This document shows positions 34,750 through 42,966 of a DNA stretch of 64,000 bases, piece after piece. The notes beneath the pieces are model-generated. The model was not told the DNA's origin. It did not search any database and saw only the letters and a program-made list of their open reading frames with translations. Every line of letters starts with the position of its first letter. The first letter of the stretch is position 1. Source of the DNA: an uncultured Clostridia bacterium (GTDB taxonomy: Bacteria; Bacillota; Clostridia; UMGS1810); the NCBI GenBank assembly GCA_934454585.1, contig CAKSFP010000002.1, forward strand, positions 111,436 through 175,435, read 5' to 3'. A program made the position numbers and the translations under genes.

Positions 34750-36207
34750 ATGAATTACACAAACCCCACAGACAGCGAAGAAATGAGCATTGCAGACATA
34801 CTGACCGTGATAGGCCGACACAGGATAATGATAGCGATGCTTGTGATACTCTGCTCACTGTTGATGCTTTTCCAGACGATATATCTCACGCGCGATACAT
34901 ACACCTCATTCGGTGTGATGCACATCAGCAACAAGCCGGCGGAAAAAGAGGCGGAAACAACGATTCAGCAAAACGACATAGAAACCTCAAAAAGTCTGAG
35001 CACCACCTATACTGAAATTCTCAAAACACGGGTGTTTCTCGAGGATGTCAGCAAAGCTATCGGCAATAAATACACCGGGGAGCAGATATCAAAAATGCTT
35101 ACCGTGTCTCAGGTGAATGACACTGAACTGCTCAAAATCTCCGTGACGACGCACGACGCATTCGATTCTTTCATACTGGCAAAATCCATCATGAACAAGG
35201 CTCCCGACAAGCTGACGAGCGTATACAAAAGCGGCGAAGTGGAGATAGTCGATCCGCCGCAATACAATGAAAAACCCGATGACAAGGGATTCACCAAAAA
35301 CATTGCCCTCGGTTTTATGCTCGGGTTAATGCTAAGCTGCACATATGCCTTCGTATACGAATTTTTTGACAAACGCGTGCATAAGGCGGAAGATGTGGCG
35401 GCAAGATACGACATATCCATCCTGGGCGAGACGGCTCAGGGAAGGGTAAAAAAGCGCCGCAAAAAAGGCAACGATTTATCCGAGGAAGCGAAGAAAATCA
35501 TCAACGCAAACACAGATTTTGACACGGTGGAAACATACAAATCAATTAGAACAAACATAATGTTCTCCATGCCAAAACCGGACAGGGCACAAAACATAGT
35601 GGTGACGAGCGCATCGCCCGAGGAGGGAAAGACCACGACAGTCATCAACCTGGCAATAACATTTGCTCAAACCGGGGCGAAGGTAATAATCATAGACTGT
35701 GATCTGCGAAAAGCACGCGTACACAGATACCTGGGGTTGTCGCGAAAAGACGGCGTGTCCAATGTGGTGTGCGGATATGCAAAACTGGACGAGGCAATAA
35801 AGCGCAATGTGCGCGATAATCTCGACTGTCTGACCGCAGGAGAGATACCGCCCAACCCGGCGGAGCTTTTGCAGACGGAGGAATATGTCCGGATGCTCAA
35901 AAATCTGGAGAGCCAATATGACTACATATTCACCGACACACCGCCGATAACCGTGGTGACGGATGCGGCAGTGCTGATGAAACACTGCGACGGTGCAGTG
36001 ATTGTTGCGCGAAACGAAATGACAACCTATGATCTGCTGGACACTGCGGTGAACGAAGTGAAAAACAGCGGTGCGCCGCTGCTCGGCGCCATAGTCCACG
36101 ACAGCAGCGAAAAGCAGAAAAAATACGGATATTACCGAGGAGGCAAAATCGGCAAGTATAAGTATGATTATGTATACGGAGATGCAAAAAACGGAGGCAA
36201 AGTATGA
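34750..36207 (+). CDS. Wzz/BY-kinase: chain-length regulator fused to bacterial tyrosine kinase
   Basis: A 485-aa inner-membrane protein of the polysaccharide co-polymerase/CpsD family, which controls capsule or exopolysaccharide assembly and phosphorylates itself on tyrosine. A Wzz domain lies between two membrane helices (residues about 27-47 and 185-205). The cytoplasmic kinase has Walker A SPEEGKTTT, Walker A' IIDCDLRKA and Walker B YIFTDTPP. A C-terminal tyrosine cluster (KYGYYRGG...KYKYDYVYG) is the expected autophosphorylation site. AAGGAG lies 8 nt before the ATG. No glycosyltransferase or flippase follows, only a 66-aa membrane protein. Expression is probably set by the invertible segment upstream. 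Confidence 0.9.
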   Translation: MNYTNPTDSEEMSIADILTVIGRHRIMIAMLVILCSLLMLFQTIYLTRDTYTSFGVMHISNKPAEKEAETTIQQNDIETSKSLSTTYTEILKTRVFLEDVSKAIGNKYTGEQISKMLTVSQVNDTELLKISVTTHDAFDSFILAKSIMNKAPDKLTSVYKSGEVEIVDPPQYNEKPDDKGFTKNIALGFMLGLMLSCTYAFVYEFFDKRVHKAEDVAARYDISILGETAQGRVKKRRKKGNDLSEEAKKIINANTDFDTVETYKSIRTNIMFSMPKPDRAQNIVVTSASPEEGKTTTVINLAITFAQTGAKVIIIDCDLRKARVHRYLGLSRKDGVSNVVCGYAKLDEAIKRNVRDNLDCLTAGEIPPNPAELLQTEEYVRMLKNLESQYDYIFTDTPPITVVTDAAVLMKHCDGAVIVARNEMTTYDLLDTAVNEVKNSGAPLLGAIVHDSSEKQKKYGYYRGGKIGKYKYDYVYGDAKNGGKV

Positions 36208-36404
36208 TATTCATGATTGTTGTATTGGCGGTACTGGCATTTATGTGCCTGTACACAAGCGTAATAGCACCGTTTCTGGATGAGAGAAAATACATACTGA
36301 CGGAGATGGAGCGCGCATATGACAAATCGGAATACATCCACTGGCAGCACGAGATGAAAAGGCTGTACAGAAGATATATTCCGATACTTAAAATTTTCAA
36401 ATAA
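36204..36404 (+). CDS. small single-pass membrane protein
   Basis: A 66-aa protein with one N-terminal hydrophobic helix (IFMIVVLAVLAFMCLYTSVI) and a basic, tyrosine-containing tail (YRRYIPILKIFK). It overlaps the kinase gene by ATGA and has GGAGG upstream, so it is coupled to it. I do not recognise a family. It may be a partner or substrate of the kinase. Confidence 0.65.
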   Translation: MIFMIVVLAVLAFMCLYTSVIAPFLDERKYILTEMERAYDKSEYIHWQHEMKRLYRRYIPILKIFK

Positions 36405-36950
36405 TTATTTTATATTTTTCTCTATTGCATTGCGGACAGAAACGCCGAGTAATGTCGCACACACGGCTTTTACAAGATCAAGCGGAATGAACGGATAAAC
36501 GCACACCGCAAGCAGATCCGCAAAGTTCTTGCCCGAGAGGACCATATACTGCAGAGTTCCGCAGATGTAGCACACCGCCGTGCCGACCACACAGCCGATG
36601 AAAGCGAAGATAAAGTTGAACGGTCTGACATCGGGCTTTATTCCCGAGAATGCACCTGCAATTGCCGCAAGGAGCACATATGACCACAGGTAACCGCCCG
36701 TGGGTCCGAGCAGCACCTGAACTCCGCCGTGCGCACCTGAGAACACCGGCAGACCTATAGCTCCGAGCAAAATATATGTAATCACGGATGCAACACCTTT
36801 CTTCACGCCGAGGACCACCGCTGCGAGCATGACGGCAAACAGGGCGAGTGTTATCGGTACGGGACCGACAGGAAATGATATCGGCGAAAAAATGCACAGC
36901 AGAGCCGTGAAAATTGCACATTCGGTAATTGTTTTTGTTTTGATTTTCAT
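36405..36950 (-). CDS. bioY: biotin transporter BioY (ECF S-component)
   Basis: A 181-aa polytopic membrane protein that captures biotin and docks with the shared ECF energy module. The BioY signatures are clear: FSPISFPVGPVPITLALFAV and GLPVFSGAHGGVQVLLGPTG in a six-helix layout. The energising EcfA/EcfT genes are not in the window. A BirA-like operator overlaps the -35 element of a perfect promoter, so biotin repression is likely. It converges with the kinase operon with no gap. Confidence 0.94.
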   Translation of the reverse strand: MKIKTKTITECAIFTALLCIFSPISFPVGPVPITLALFAVMLAAVVLGVKKGVASVITYILLGAIGLPVFSGAHGGVQVLLGPTGGYLWSYVLLAAIAGAFSGIKPDVRPFNFIFAFIGCVVGTAVCYICGTLQYMVLSGKNFADLLAVCVYPFIPLDLVKAVCATLLGVSVRNAIEKNIK

Positions 36951-36983
36951 TTGTATTCCCCCATATTTTTTTTGACAAGAGTG

Positions 36984-37012
36984 ATTATATCACTTTTTGT
37001 CCATATTGTCAA
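36984..37012 (-). promoter_or_regulatory. bioY promoter
   Basis: The minus strand reads TTGACA (37007-37012), a 17-nt spacer and TATAAT (36984-36989), a perfect consensus. Confidence 0.85.
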
Positions 37013-37048
37013 CCTTAAAATATTTATTAGTTGACAATTGGTTGACAA
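37006..37048. promoter_or_regulatory. BirA-like biotin operator upstream of bioY
   Basis: TTGTCAAC (37006-37013), 16 nt, then GTTGACAA (37030-37037), and a further direct GTTGACAA at 37041-37048. The dyad has the size and shape of Firmicutes BirA operators (TTGTTAAC with a spacer of about 15 nt and GTTAACAA), with C/G in place of the central T/A. It overlaps the bioY -35 element. Confidence 0.6.
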
Positions 37049-37055
37049 AAGACTG

Positions 37056-37084
37056 TTGATTATTTTTAGAATTAGTGATATACT
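37056..37084 (+). promoter_or_regulatory. thioredoxin gene promoter
   Basis: TTGATT (37056-37061), a 17-nt spacer and TATACT (37079-37084), divergent from bioY. Confidence 0.65.
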
Positions 37085-37114
37085 AAAGCAAAAGATGCAA
37101 AGGAGAGACTGAAA

Positions 37115-37423
37115 ATGAAACATTTGAACATGGAAAATTTTGAAGAAACAATTTCAGCGGCAGACGGAATCGTGCTCGTGGATTTTTGGGCGCAGTGGTG
37201 CGGTCCGTGTAAGATGATGGCATCTGTTCTGGACGAAATAGAGGCGGAACACCCGGAAATAACGGTTGCAAAGGTAGATGTTGACGAGAACCCCAATATA
37301 GCGAGTCAATATCAGATAACGAGTATACCAACACTGATAGTTTTCAAAGACGGTTCACCTGCGGCAGTGTCAGTGGGATTTAAGCCGAAAAATGAGATAG
37401 AGCAGATGCTCGGAGATATGTAA
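37115..37423 (+). CDS. trxA: thioredoxin
   Basis: A 102-aa cytosolic dithiol-disulfide oxidoreductase. The active site WCGPCKMM, FWAQ upstream and the cis-proline segment ITSIPTL are all in place, and length is standard. AAGGAG precedes the ATG by 9 nt. It is a single gene; thioredoxin reductase is not adjacent. Confidence 0.95.
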   Translation: MKHLNMENFEETISAADGIVLVDFWAQWCGPCKMMASVLDEIEAEHPEITVAKVDVDENPNIASQYQITSIPTLIVFKDGSPAAVSVGFKPKNEIEQMLGDM

Positions 37424-37473
37424 AAAAAAGAGCGCATATTATTTTTTGCAAAAAATAATATGCGCTCTTTTTT
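37424..37473. terminator. bidirectional terminator between trxA and ECF S-component gene
   Basis: A near-perfect stem of about 25 bp (AAAAAAAGAGCGCATATTAT.. against its complement) with a 2-nt loop GC gives a T7 run on either strand, ending both convergent genes. Confidence 0.9.
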
Positions 37474-37480
37474 TACAGAA

Positions 37481-38005
37481 TTATCTGAGTCCCACAATAT
37501 CTCCGAGTGCCTTATTCTTTTTAAGCACAGCCATAATCGCCAGCGCGGCAACTATACCCACAACGCCCTGAGCGATATTACCCGGTATGCTTGCCGCAGC
37601 AGCCCACGATTTGCCCATGAGCAGAGCCGCATAGAGGAAATATCCCCCAATCATGATAATCTCACTGATGATAGAGCCTACAAGCTGTGACGCAAAACCC
37701 CGGCTCTTTTTATAAGCAATTCCTGCGCACATGGCCATGAGAAATTTAATGACAAAAGTTCCGGGAGCGTATATCGGATAGCCGATAAGGTCGGCAATGC
37801 ATGATCCGAGTCCGCCGGCAATACCGCCGTAAACCGGTCCGAGAACGAATCCCGACAGCAAGACGAAAGCGTCACCGAGATTCATGTAGCCTTCCATTGG
37901 CGAAGGTATGCGTACCGCCATTGTCGCCACGCAAACAATCGCCGCAAGCATGGCAGTTGTCACAGTCAATCTGATTTTGTTGTCTTTTGTTGCATTATTC
38001 ATCAT
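37481..38005 (-). CDS. ECF transporter S-component, substrate unknown
   Basis: A 174-aa membrane protein with five to six hydrophobic helices. The sequence IPSPMEGYMNLGDAFVLL followed by SGFVLGPVYGGIAGGLGSCIADL is typical of vitamin-capturing S-components of the pfam07155 group (pantothenate, hydroxymethylpyrimidine, pyridoxine or related substrates). The substrate cannot be fixed from sequence and no riboswitch that I recognise precedes it. A short CGGG/CCCG hairpin lies in the leader at 38041-38051. Confidence 0.85.
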   Translation of the reverse strand: MMNNATKDNKIRLTVTTAMLAAIVCVATMAVRIPSPMEGYMNLGDAFVLLSGFVLGPVYGGIAGGLGSCIADLIGYPIYAPGTFVIKFLMAMCAGIAYKKSRGFASQLVGSIISEIIMIGGYFLYAALLMGKSWAAAASIPGNIAQGVVGIVAALAIMAVLKKNKALGDIVGLR

Positions 38006-38063
38006 AATACACTCCCTCTCTTTTTTTAGTCAGAAAAACTCGGGTTTCCCGACTCTTTGAATG

Positions 38064-38092
38064 AGTATATCACAAAAAACGACAAGTTGCAA
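38064..38092 (-). promoter_or_regulatory. promoter of the ECF S-component gene
   Basis: The minus strand reads TTGCAA (38087-38092), a 17-nt spacer and TATACT (38064-38069), with TGA before the -10. Confidence 0.65.
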
Positions 38093-38205
38093 TTATCCTT
38101 TGTCACAAACATTTACCCTTTATTCCTACTGTTTTTGTCGGTTTTTCTCGTTTTGAACGATTAATGTGCATTATGACGATTTTAACTGATTTTTGAATCT
38201 ATGTA

Positions 38206-38234
38206 TTGTAATGGGCACATTTATGTGATATCAT
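38206..38234 (+). promoter_or_regulatory. promoter of the DUF1836 gene
   Basis: TTGTAA (38206-38211), a 17-nt spacer and TATCAT (38229-38234) with TGA before the -10. Confidence 0.6.
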
Positions 38235-38264
38235 GTAATCAAGTATAAGATGAGGTGATTGATA

Positions 38265-38843
38265 ATGGACTGTAATATCGAAAAACTCAGAAACGGCATA
38301 TTAAACACAGAGAACATCATCGGCAGTTATCCCCTTCCGACCTGGGACAGCCTGCCGCAGTTTGATCTCTACATGGATCAGGTGATAATTCTTCTCGGCG
38401 AATATCTGGGAATATTCACGGACGGCGGCAATGACGAAAAATTCATTACCGCATCCATGATAAACAACTATGTCAAACTGAAGATAATGCCGGCACCGGT
38501 GAGAAAAAAATACTCCCGGCTTCACCTGGCATACTTGATAATGATCTGCTCACTGAAACAAACGCTGAGCATGGCAACAATTCAAAAAATTCTGCCGTGC
38601 GACATGACGGAGGAAAGAATAAAAGAAGTGTACGGCGGCTTTACAATAAACTACAACCACGCGATTGAGCACATAAAAAAGCAGATAAGAGAATTCACAT
38701 CACCCGTTATGGAACATGACAACCACCCGGATATAGGCGATCTCGTCATGCAGGTTGCCATTTTCTCAAGCATGACAAAACTGCTGACAGAAAAACTCTG
38801 CGATGCCGCCACGGCCTCTGAATCAAACACTCAGCCGAACTGA
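38265..38843 (+). CDS. DUF1836 family protein, probable DNA-binding regulator
   Basis: A 192-aa soluble protein. The region ITASMINNYVKLKIMPAP followed by KKYSRLHLAYLIMI resembles the MerR-type helix-turn-helix of DUF1836 proteins, which are common in Clostridia and uncharacterised. The rest is helical, and no effector domain is evident. The start is the ATG at 38265, six nt after GAGGTGA. Its 3' end overlaps that of dusB by 13 bp (convergent). Regulatory function is inferred from the fold only. Confidence 0.75.
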   Translation: MDCNIEKLRNGILNTENIIGSYPLPTWDSLPQFDLYMDQVIILLGEYLGIFTDGGNDEKFITASMINNYVKLKIMPAPVRKKYSRLHLAYLIMICSLKQTLSMATIQKILPCDMTEERIKEVYGGFTINYNHAIEHIKKQIREFTSPVMEHDNHPDIGDLVMQVAIFSSMTKLLTEKLCDAATASESNTQPN

Positions 38844-39814
38844 CCGAGGCTCTGTCTGTAATCGGCGATCACAGAAAAAAGCTCGTCCGCACTGCATATG
38901 GTAAACACCCTCCGGCGCATACGCGCGCTCTCACGCATACCTTTCAGGTACCATGCGATGTGACCGCGCGCTTCTCTTATGCCAACATACTCCCCTTTGC
39001 GCTCTATAAGCAGTTTAATATGCTCCGTCATGCAGTCAAGACGCTCCTCCTGCGTGGGCTGACAGCTCACCTTACCATCCGAGAAAAGCTCGTTTATCTG
39101 CCTGAAGATAAACGGATTGCCCTGCGCTCCCCTTGCTACCATCACTCCGTCACAACCCGTCTCCTCTGTCATTGAAAGTGCCGATTCGGCGGTGAAAATA
39201 TCGCCGTTGCCTATGACGGGTATCTTTACGCTGTCCTTGACTTTTTTTATTATGCTGCGGTTCGCCGTGCCCGAATAATACATGGCGCGTGTGCGCGGAT
39301 GCACCGTTATCGCCGCCGCGCCGCCGTCCTCAATAATCTTTGCAATCTCGGATACATCGGCAACAGAGTCAAAACCACTCCTTATTTTGCATGTGACCGG
39401 CACATCAACCGCAGCAACCACGGCGCGGACTATCTCACCGATGAGTTTCGGGTTCTTGAGCAATGCACTGCCGTCGCCGTTGTTTGCAACTTTCGGCGCA
39501 GGGCAACCCATGTTTATGTCCAGTATATCCGCTCCGCTCGAGAGCGCTTTATATGCCGTCTGCGCCATGATAAGCGGATCCGAACCGAATATCTGCACGG
39601 CAAACGGAACCTCACTGCCGTCCGTCTCGATTAACTTCATTGTCTTGGCATCGTTGTAATAGAGTGCCTTGGAGCTGATCATCTCGGTGCACACAAGCCC
39701 TGCGCCGAATTTCAGACACATATGACGAAACGCAAAATCCGTCACTCCCGCCATGGGCGCCATGAGGATGTTGTTCTTCAATTTTACTCTACCTATGGTC
39801 AATTCCTTATTCAT
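38831..39814 (-). CDS. dusB: tRNA-dihydrouridine synthase DusB
   Basis: FMN enzyme that reduces uridines in tRNA to dihydrouridine (327 aa from ATG 39814). MAPMAGVTDFAFR, the catalytic cysteine in DINMGCPAPKV, CKIRSG and GNGDIFT are the family signatures. A frame extending 17 codons upstream to 39865 would translate through a terminator hairpin, so I prefer ATG 39814. The only good ribosome site (AAGGAG) lies before that hairpin, which leaves its translation signal unclear. It lies downstream of nrdR. Confidence 0.9.
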   Translation of the reverse strand: MNKELTIGRVKLKNNILMAPMAGVTDFAFRHMCLKFGAGLVCTEMISSKALYYNDAKTMKLIETDGSEVPFAVQIFGSDPLIMAQTAYKALSSGADILDINMGCPAPKVANNGDGSALLKNPKLIGEIVRAVVAAVDVPVTCKIRSGFDSVADVSEIAKIIEDGGAAAITVHPRTRAMYYSGTANRSIIKKVKDSVKIPVIGNGDIFTAESALSMTEETGCDGVMVARGAQGNPFIFRQINELFSDGKVSCQPTQEERLDCMTEHIKLLIERKGEYVGIREARGHIAWYLKGMRESARMRRRVFTICSADELFSVIADYRQSLGQFG

Positions 39815-39820
39815 ACAAAA

Positions 39821-39850
39821 AATTAAAGGGCATCGCAGAACGCGATGCCC
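39821..39850 (-). terminator. terminator between nrdR and dusB
   Basis: On the minus strand GGGCATCGC pairs with GCGATGCCC (9 bp, loop GTTCT) followed by TTTAATTTTTT. It stands only 13 nt before the dusB ATG, so it may attenuate dusB. Confidence 0.75.
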
Positions 39851-39861
39851 CACACTCCTTA

Positions 39862-40317
39862 TCAATTAGAATGTAAAAGTCTGTTCAGCTCGTCCAAAAA
39901 TGTGCTGACATCTTTGAACTCTCTGTAAACCGACGCAAACCTGACATATGCTATGTCATTGAGCTTTTTCAGTTTTTCCATGACAAGCTCGCCGATCTCG
40001 GTTGACGGAATCTCCTTGTCCATACGGCTGTTGAGCACCGTTTCCAGCTCGGAAACGAGAGACTCCACCTGCGAATAGCTCACAGGGGTTTTCTCGCACG
40101 CACGCAGAATACCGTTGATGAGCTTTTGTCGGTTGTACACCTCGCGCTTGCCGTCTTTTTTTATGATAACAAGCGGGACAGATTCTATCTGTTCATATGT
40201 TGTAAATCTCTTTTCGCACTTGAGACACTCCCTGCGCCTTCGTATGGACGCACCGTCATCGACAGGTCTTGAGTCAATGACCTTGCTCTCCGTACATTCA
40301 CAATACGGACACTTCAT
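39862..40317 (-). CDS. nrdR: transcriptional repressor NrdR
   Basis: ATP/dATP-sensing repressor of ribonucleotide reductase genes (151 aa). The N-terminal zinc ribbon MKCPYCECTESKVIDSR with RRRRECLKCEKRFTTYE is followed by an ATP-cone domain (VIIKKDGKREVYNRQKLINGI). Length is standard. It lies 24 nt downstream of ftsZ on the same strand and is probably cotranscribed with it. No ribonucleotide reductase gene is in the window. Confidence 0.95.
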   Translation of the reverse strand: MKCPYCECTESKVIDSRPVDDGASIRRRRECLKCEKRFTTYEQIESVPLVIIKKDGKREVYNRQKLINGILRACEKTPVSYSQVESLVSELETVLNSRMDKEIPSTEIGELVMEKLKKLNDIAYVRFASVYREFKDVSTFLDELNRLLHSN

Positions 40318-40341
40318 TCAAATCCGCCCTCCCGAAAAAAA

Positions 40342-41418
40342 CTATCTTCTCGTCAAAAATGACGGAATCTCTACATCATCATCATCAAAAACAGACTTGG
40401 GGAACTTGTCCGCACCGTTGTTTTCTTCAGCAGCCGGCGCCGATTCCGGCTTTTTGCCGCCGGCAAATCCCGTTGCAATGATTGTTACAACAATCTCCTC
40501 GCCGAGAGAATCGTCAATGGAGTTACCGAAGATGATGTCGGCATCTTCATCAACAAGCTCGTGGATGAGTCCGCCCGCCTGGTTTACCTCGAAAAGAGTA
40601 AGATCCGCACCGCCGGCAATATTTACAACAATCTTGGTTGCACCGTCGATGGTTGTCTCAAGCAAAGGACTGTTGATAGCCATATTGACTGCCTTCTCTG
40701 CCCTGTTGTCTCCGCTTGCGCGGCCGATACCCATGTGAGCTATGCCGGAATTGCGCATAACCGTGGTAACATCGGCAAAGTCGACATTGATGTTTCCGGG
40801 TGATGAGATGAGATCCGCAATACCCTTGACACCTTGATTAAGCACGCCGTCCGCGAGTCTGTATGCGTCGAGGACCTTTGTCTGCTCAACACAGGCACTC
40901 TCCAGCTTATCGTTAGGTATAACAATGAGAGCATCCACATAATCCTTTAGCTGTTCAATACCCGACAGCGCACGGTTCATCCTCTTTTTGCCTTCATAGG
41001 AGAACGGTTTGGTAACAACGCCGACGGTGAGTATGCCGAGTTCCCTTGCGATGGACGCTACTATCGGAGCCGCACCGGTACCAGTACCGCCGCCCATGCC
41101 TGCGGTGATGAATATCATGTCGGCATCCTGCACGGCTTTTTTGATGTCTTCCTTGCTCTCCTCGGCAGCCTTCTGACCGATTTCCGGGTTGGCGCCGGCG
41201 CCGAGGCCCTTTGTCAGCTTTTCGCCTATCTGTATTTTTGATGTAACTTTATCTGCATTGAGTTTATAAAGTGCCTGTTTATCTGTGTTTATTGCAACAA
41301 ACTCAACACCGGACAGACCTTCGTCAATCATCCTGCTGACAGCGTTGTTTCCGCCGCCGCCCACTCCGACAACAAGCATTTTTGCACTCATTTCTCTTTC
41401 GTTATCCAATTCTATCAC
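40342..41418 (-). CDS. ftsZ: cell division GTPase FtsZ
   Basis: Tubulin-like GTPase forming the division ring (358 aa). The nucleotide loop GVGGGGNNAV, the tubulin signature AGMGGGTGTGAAP and the T7 loop NVDFADV are present. The C-terminal peptide VEIPSFLTRR, which binds FtsA/SepF-type anchors, is intact. The start is GTG 41418 behind AAGGAGG. ftsA is not upstream: the neighbouring 800 bp are repeats separating it from ftsQ. nrdR follows closely. Confidence 0.97.
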   Translation of the reverse strand: MIELDNEREMSAKMLVVGVGGGGNNAVSRMIDEGLSGVEFVAINTDKQALYKLNADKVTSKIQIGEKLTKGLGAGANPEIGQKAAEESKEDIKKAVQDADMIFITAGMGGGTGTGAAPIVASIARELGILTVGVVTKPFSYEGKKRMNRALSGIEQLKDYVDALIVIPNDKLESACVEQTKVLDAYRLADGVLNQGVKGIADLISSPGNINVDFADVTTVMRNSGIAHMGIGRASGDNRAEKAVNMAINSPLLETTIDGATKIVVNIAGGADLTLFEVNQAGGLIHELVDEDADIIFGNSIDDSLGEEIVVTIIATGFAGGKKPESAPAAEENNGADKFPKSVFDDDDVEIPSFLTRR

Positions 41419-41450
41419 GATTTTTCCTCCTTCACACCATACTACTTAGA

Positions 41451-41479
41451 ATTATAACATATAATTTTCAATAATACCA
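41451..41479 (-). promoter_or_regulatory. probable ftsZ promoter
   Basis: The minus strand has TATAAT (41451-41456) preceded by TG one base before (extended -10). The -35 region is weak (TGGTAT). It ends 32 bp before the GTG. Confidence 0.5.
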
Positions 41480-41643
41480 GTGCTTTTTTTAATTTTGTGA
41501 AAATTAACATATTGTTAATAAATTTACTGACGAATATCATAAGTGTTTGTTCGCTCGGGGCGATACAACCCTATCGCAAATTTACACACATTGCAAAAAC
41601 ATATCTTCCCGCAACAGTGCGCACAATCAATGCGAACACAAAT

Positions 41644-42173
41644 CTAAAACAGTGCGGCAGGAGTCGATGACCTCAAAGAGAAACCCTTTGCGCGTCGAAA
41701 GCACTCCGTCAAAGGATGTGTATGTGTTTTTTATTCTCGGACGACGAGTTCAGCGCTGCTGCACTGCTGTCCGAGGAGTCAAGAATAAAAAATGCATACA
41801 CAGACGGCACAAAATTTTATGCGTGCATAATAAAATATACCTGTCCGAGACGGTACAGAATATTTGCGGGCGACCACACAGGGTCGCCCCTACAACCCTA
41901 TCGCAAATCTAAAACAGTGCGGTAGGAGTCGATGACCTCAAGGAGAAGCCTTTTGCACGGCGAAAGCACTCCGTCAAAGGATGTGTATGTGTTTTTTATT
42001 CTCGGACGACGAGTTCAGCGCTGCTGCACTGCTGTCCGAGGAGTCAAGAATAAAAAATGCATACACAGACGCCACAAAATTTTATGCGTGCATAATAAAA
42101 TGTACCTGTCCGAGACGGTACAGAATATTTGCGGGCGACCACACAGGGTCGCCCCTACAACCCTATCGCAAAT
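41644..42173. repeat. 265-bp tandem duplication between ftsQ and ftsZ
   Basis: Two direct copies offset by 265 bp (about 41644-41908 and 41909-42173) differ at only a few positions. Each contains a long imperfect hairpin (41717-41801 in copy 1; GTGTATGTG.. against ..CATACAC enclosing CGGAC/GTCCG) and ends in a GGGCGACC..GGTCGCCCCTAC hairpin of the GTAGGG family. Short frames run through both copies but with non-synonymous differences, and I do not regard them as genes. The rest of 41480-42222 is unremarkable. Confidence 0.85.
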
Positions 42174-42222
42174 TTGCGTTCATTGCAAAAACATTCCTTG
42201 CAACCCGAAACAGCGCACATAA

Positions 42223-42966
42223 TCACTCTGCCCTATAGGTCACATTTTCCGTATCGGCAAGATTTATAACACCGCCCGACACATCTCCCAACTCGTCCAG
42301 CACGGACTTGAGATAAGCTATCTTGTACTTTAAGCTGTCGCTGTTGCCGAGTTTTACCTCAACTCCGCTTCGCAGCATCATGATTATGTTGTCCGTATCA
42401 TTGATGTCAACCGAGAGTATTGCGTCCGTCACTCTGCTCGACTTCACCTGTGCAAGAATGTCCGACAGAGCGTTGCGCACCTTTTCGTCACCGATGGTGA
42501 CCGTGGTGCCGATTTCAAAATTATCTATTTTCAAACCGTATATAATCGGCTTGTCAAGCTCCCCCTGTTGTTTTATCTCCAAAATTTTTCCCTTTTCGTC
42601 TATACCGACATAATTTCCTATAAAGCTTATGTAGGCGCACTCCTCGCCCTCGGTCACGCTGATTTTGATTTTGTTCGGAAATGAGCGTCTCACGCCGACC
42701 GCGCTTACAAAAGCCACTTTCGATACACGCCTCCTGACATCGGCAAGATTGATTTTGAATATATTCTCCCCTATGTTTATGCCCGAGGCGGCAACGATGG
42801 TCTGTGCATCGTTTTGAGCATTGCCGCTCACCTCAATTTTGCTTACATTATATATAGGTGTAAAGAACGACACCAGAATAATGCCGAGCACAAGACATAC
42901 GCCGCCGACGGTTTTTCGTCTAATGTTTGCAAGCCGCAACTTGGCGGTCTTAGGTTTATCCATCAT
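42223..42966 (-). CDS. ftsQ: cell division protein FtsQ/DivIB
   Basis: A 247-aa bitopic divisome protein that links FtsL/FtsB to septal wall synthesis. A basic N-terminus (KTAKLRLANIRRKT), one membrane helix (VGGVCLVLGIILVSFF) and a POTRA domain (NVSKIEVSGNAQNDAQTI) with a beta domain follow. It overlaps murA by 11 bp and is the last gene of the dcw operon here. Sequence conservation in this family is low; helix, POTRA and context carry the call. Confidence 0.88.
   Translation of the reverse strand: MMDKPKTAKLRLANIRRKTVGGVCLVLGIILVSFFTPIYNVSKIEVSGNAQNDAQTIVAASGINIGENIFKINLADVRRRVSKVAFVSAVGVRRSFPNKIKISVTEGEECAYISFIGNYVGIDEKGKILEIKQQGELDKPIIYGLKIDNFEIGTTVTIGDEKVRNALSDILAQVKSSRVTDAILSVDINDTDNIIMMLRSGVEVKLGNSDSLKYKIAYLKSVLDELGDVSGGVINLADTENVTYRAE

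Noticed and set aside
41716..42238. Paired open frames (69 and 85 codons) in the 265-bp tandem repeat
   Set aside because: The few differences between copies include non-synonymous changes, the frame runs through hairpins, and starts lack ribosome sites.
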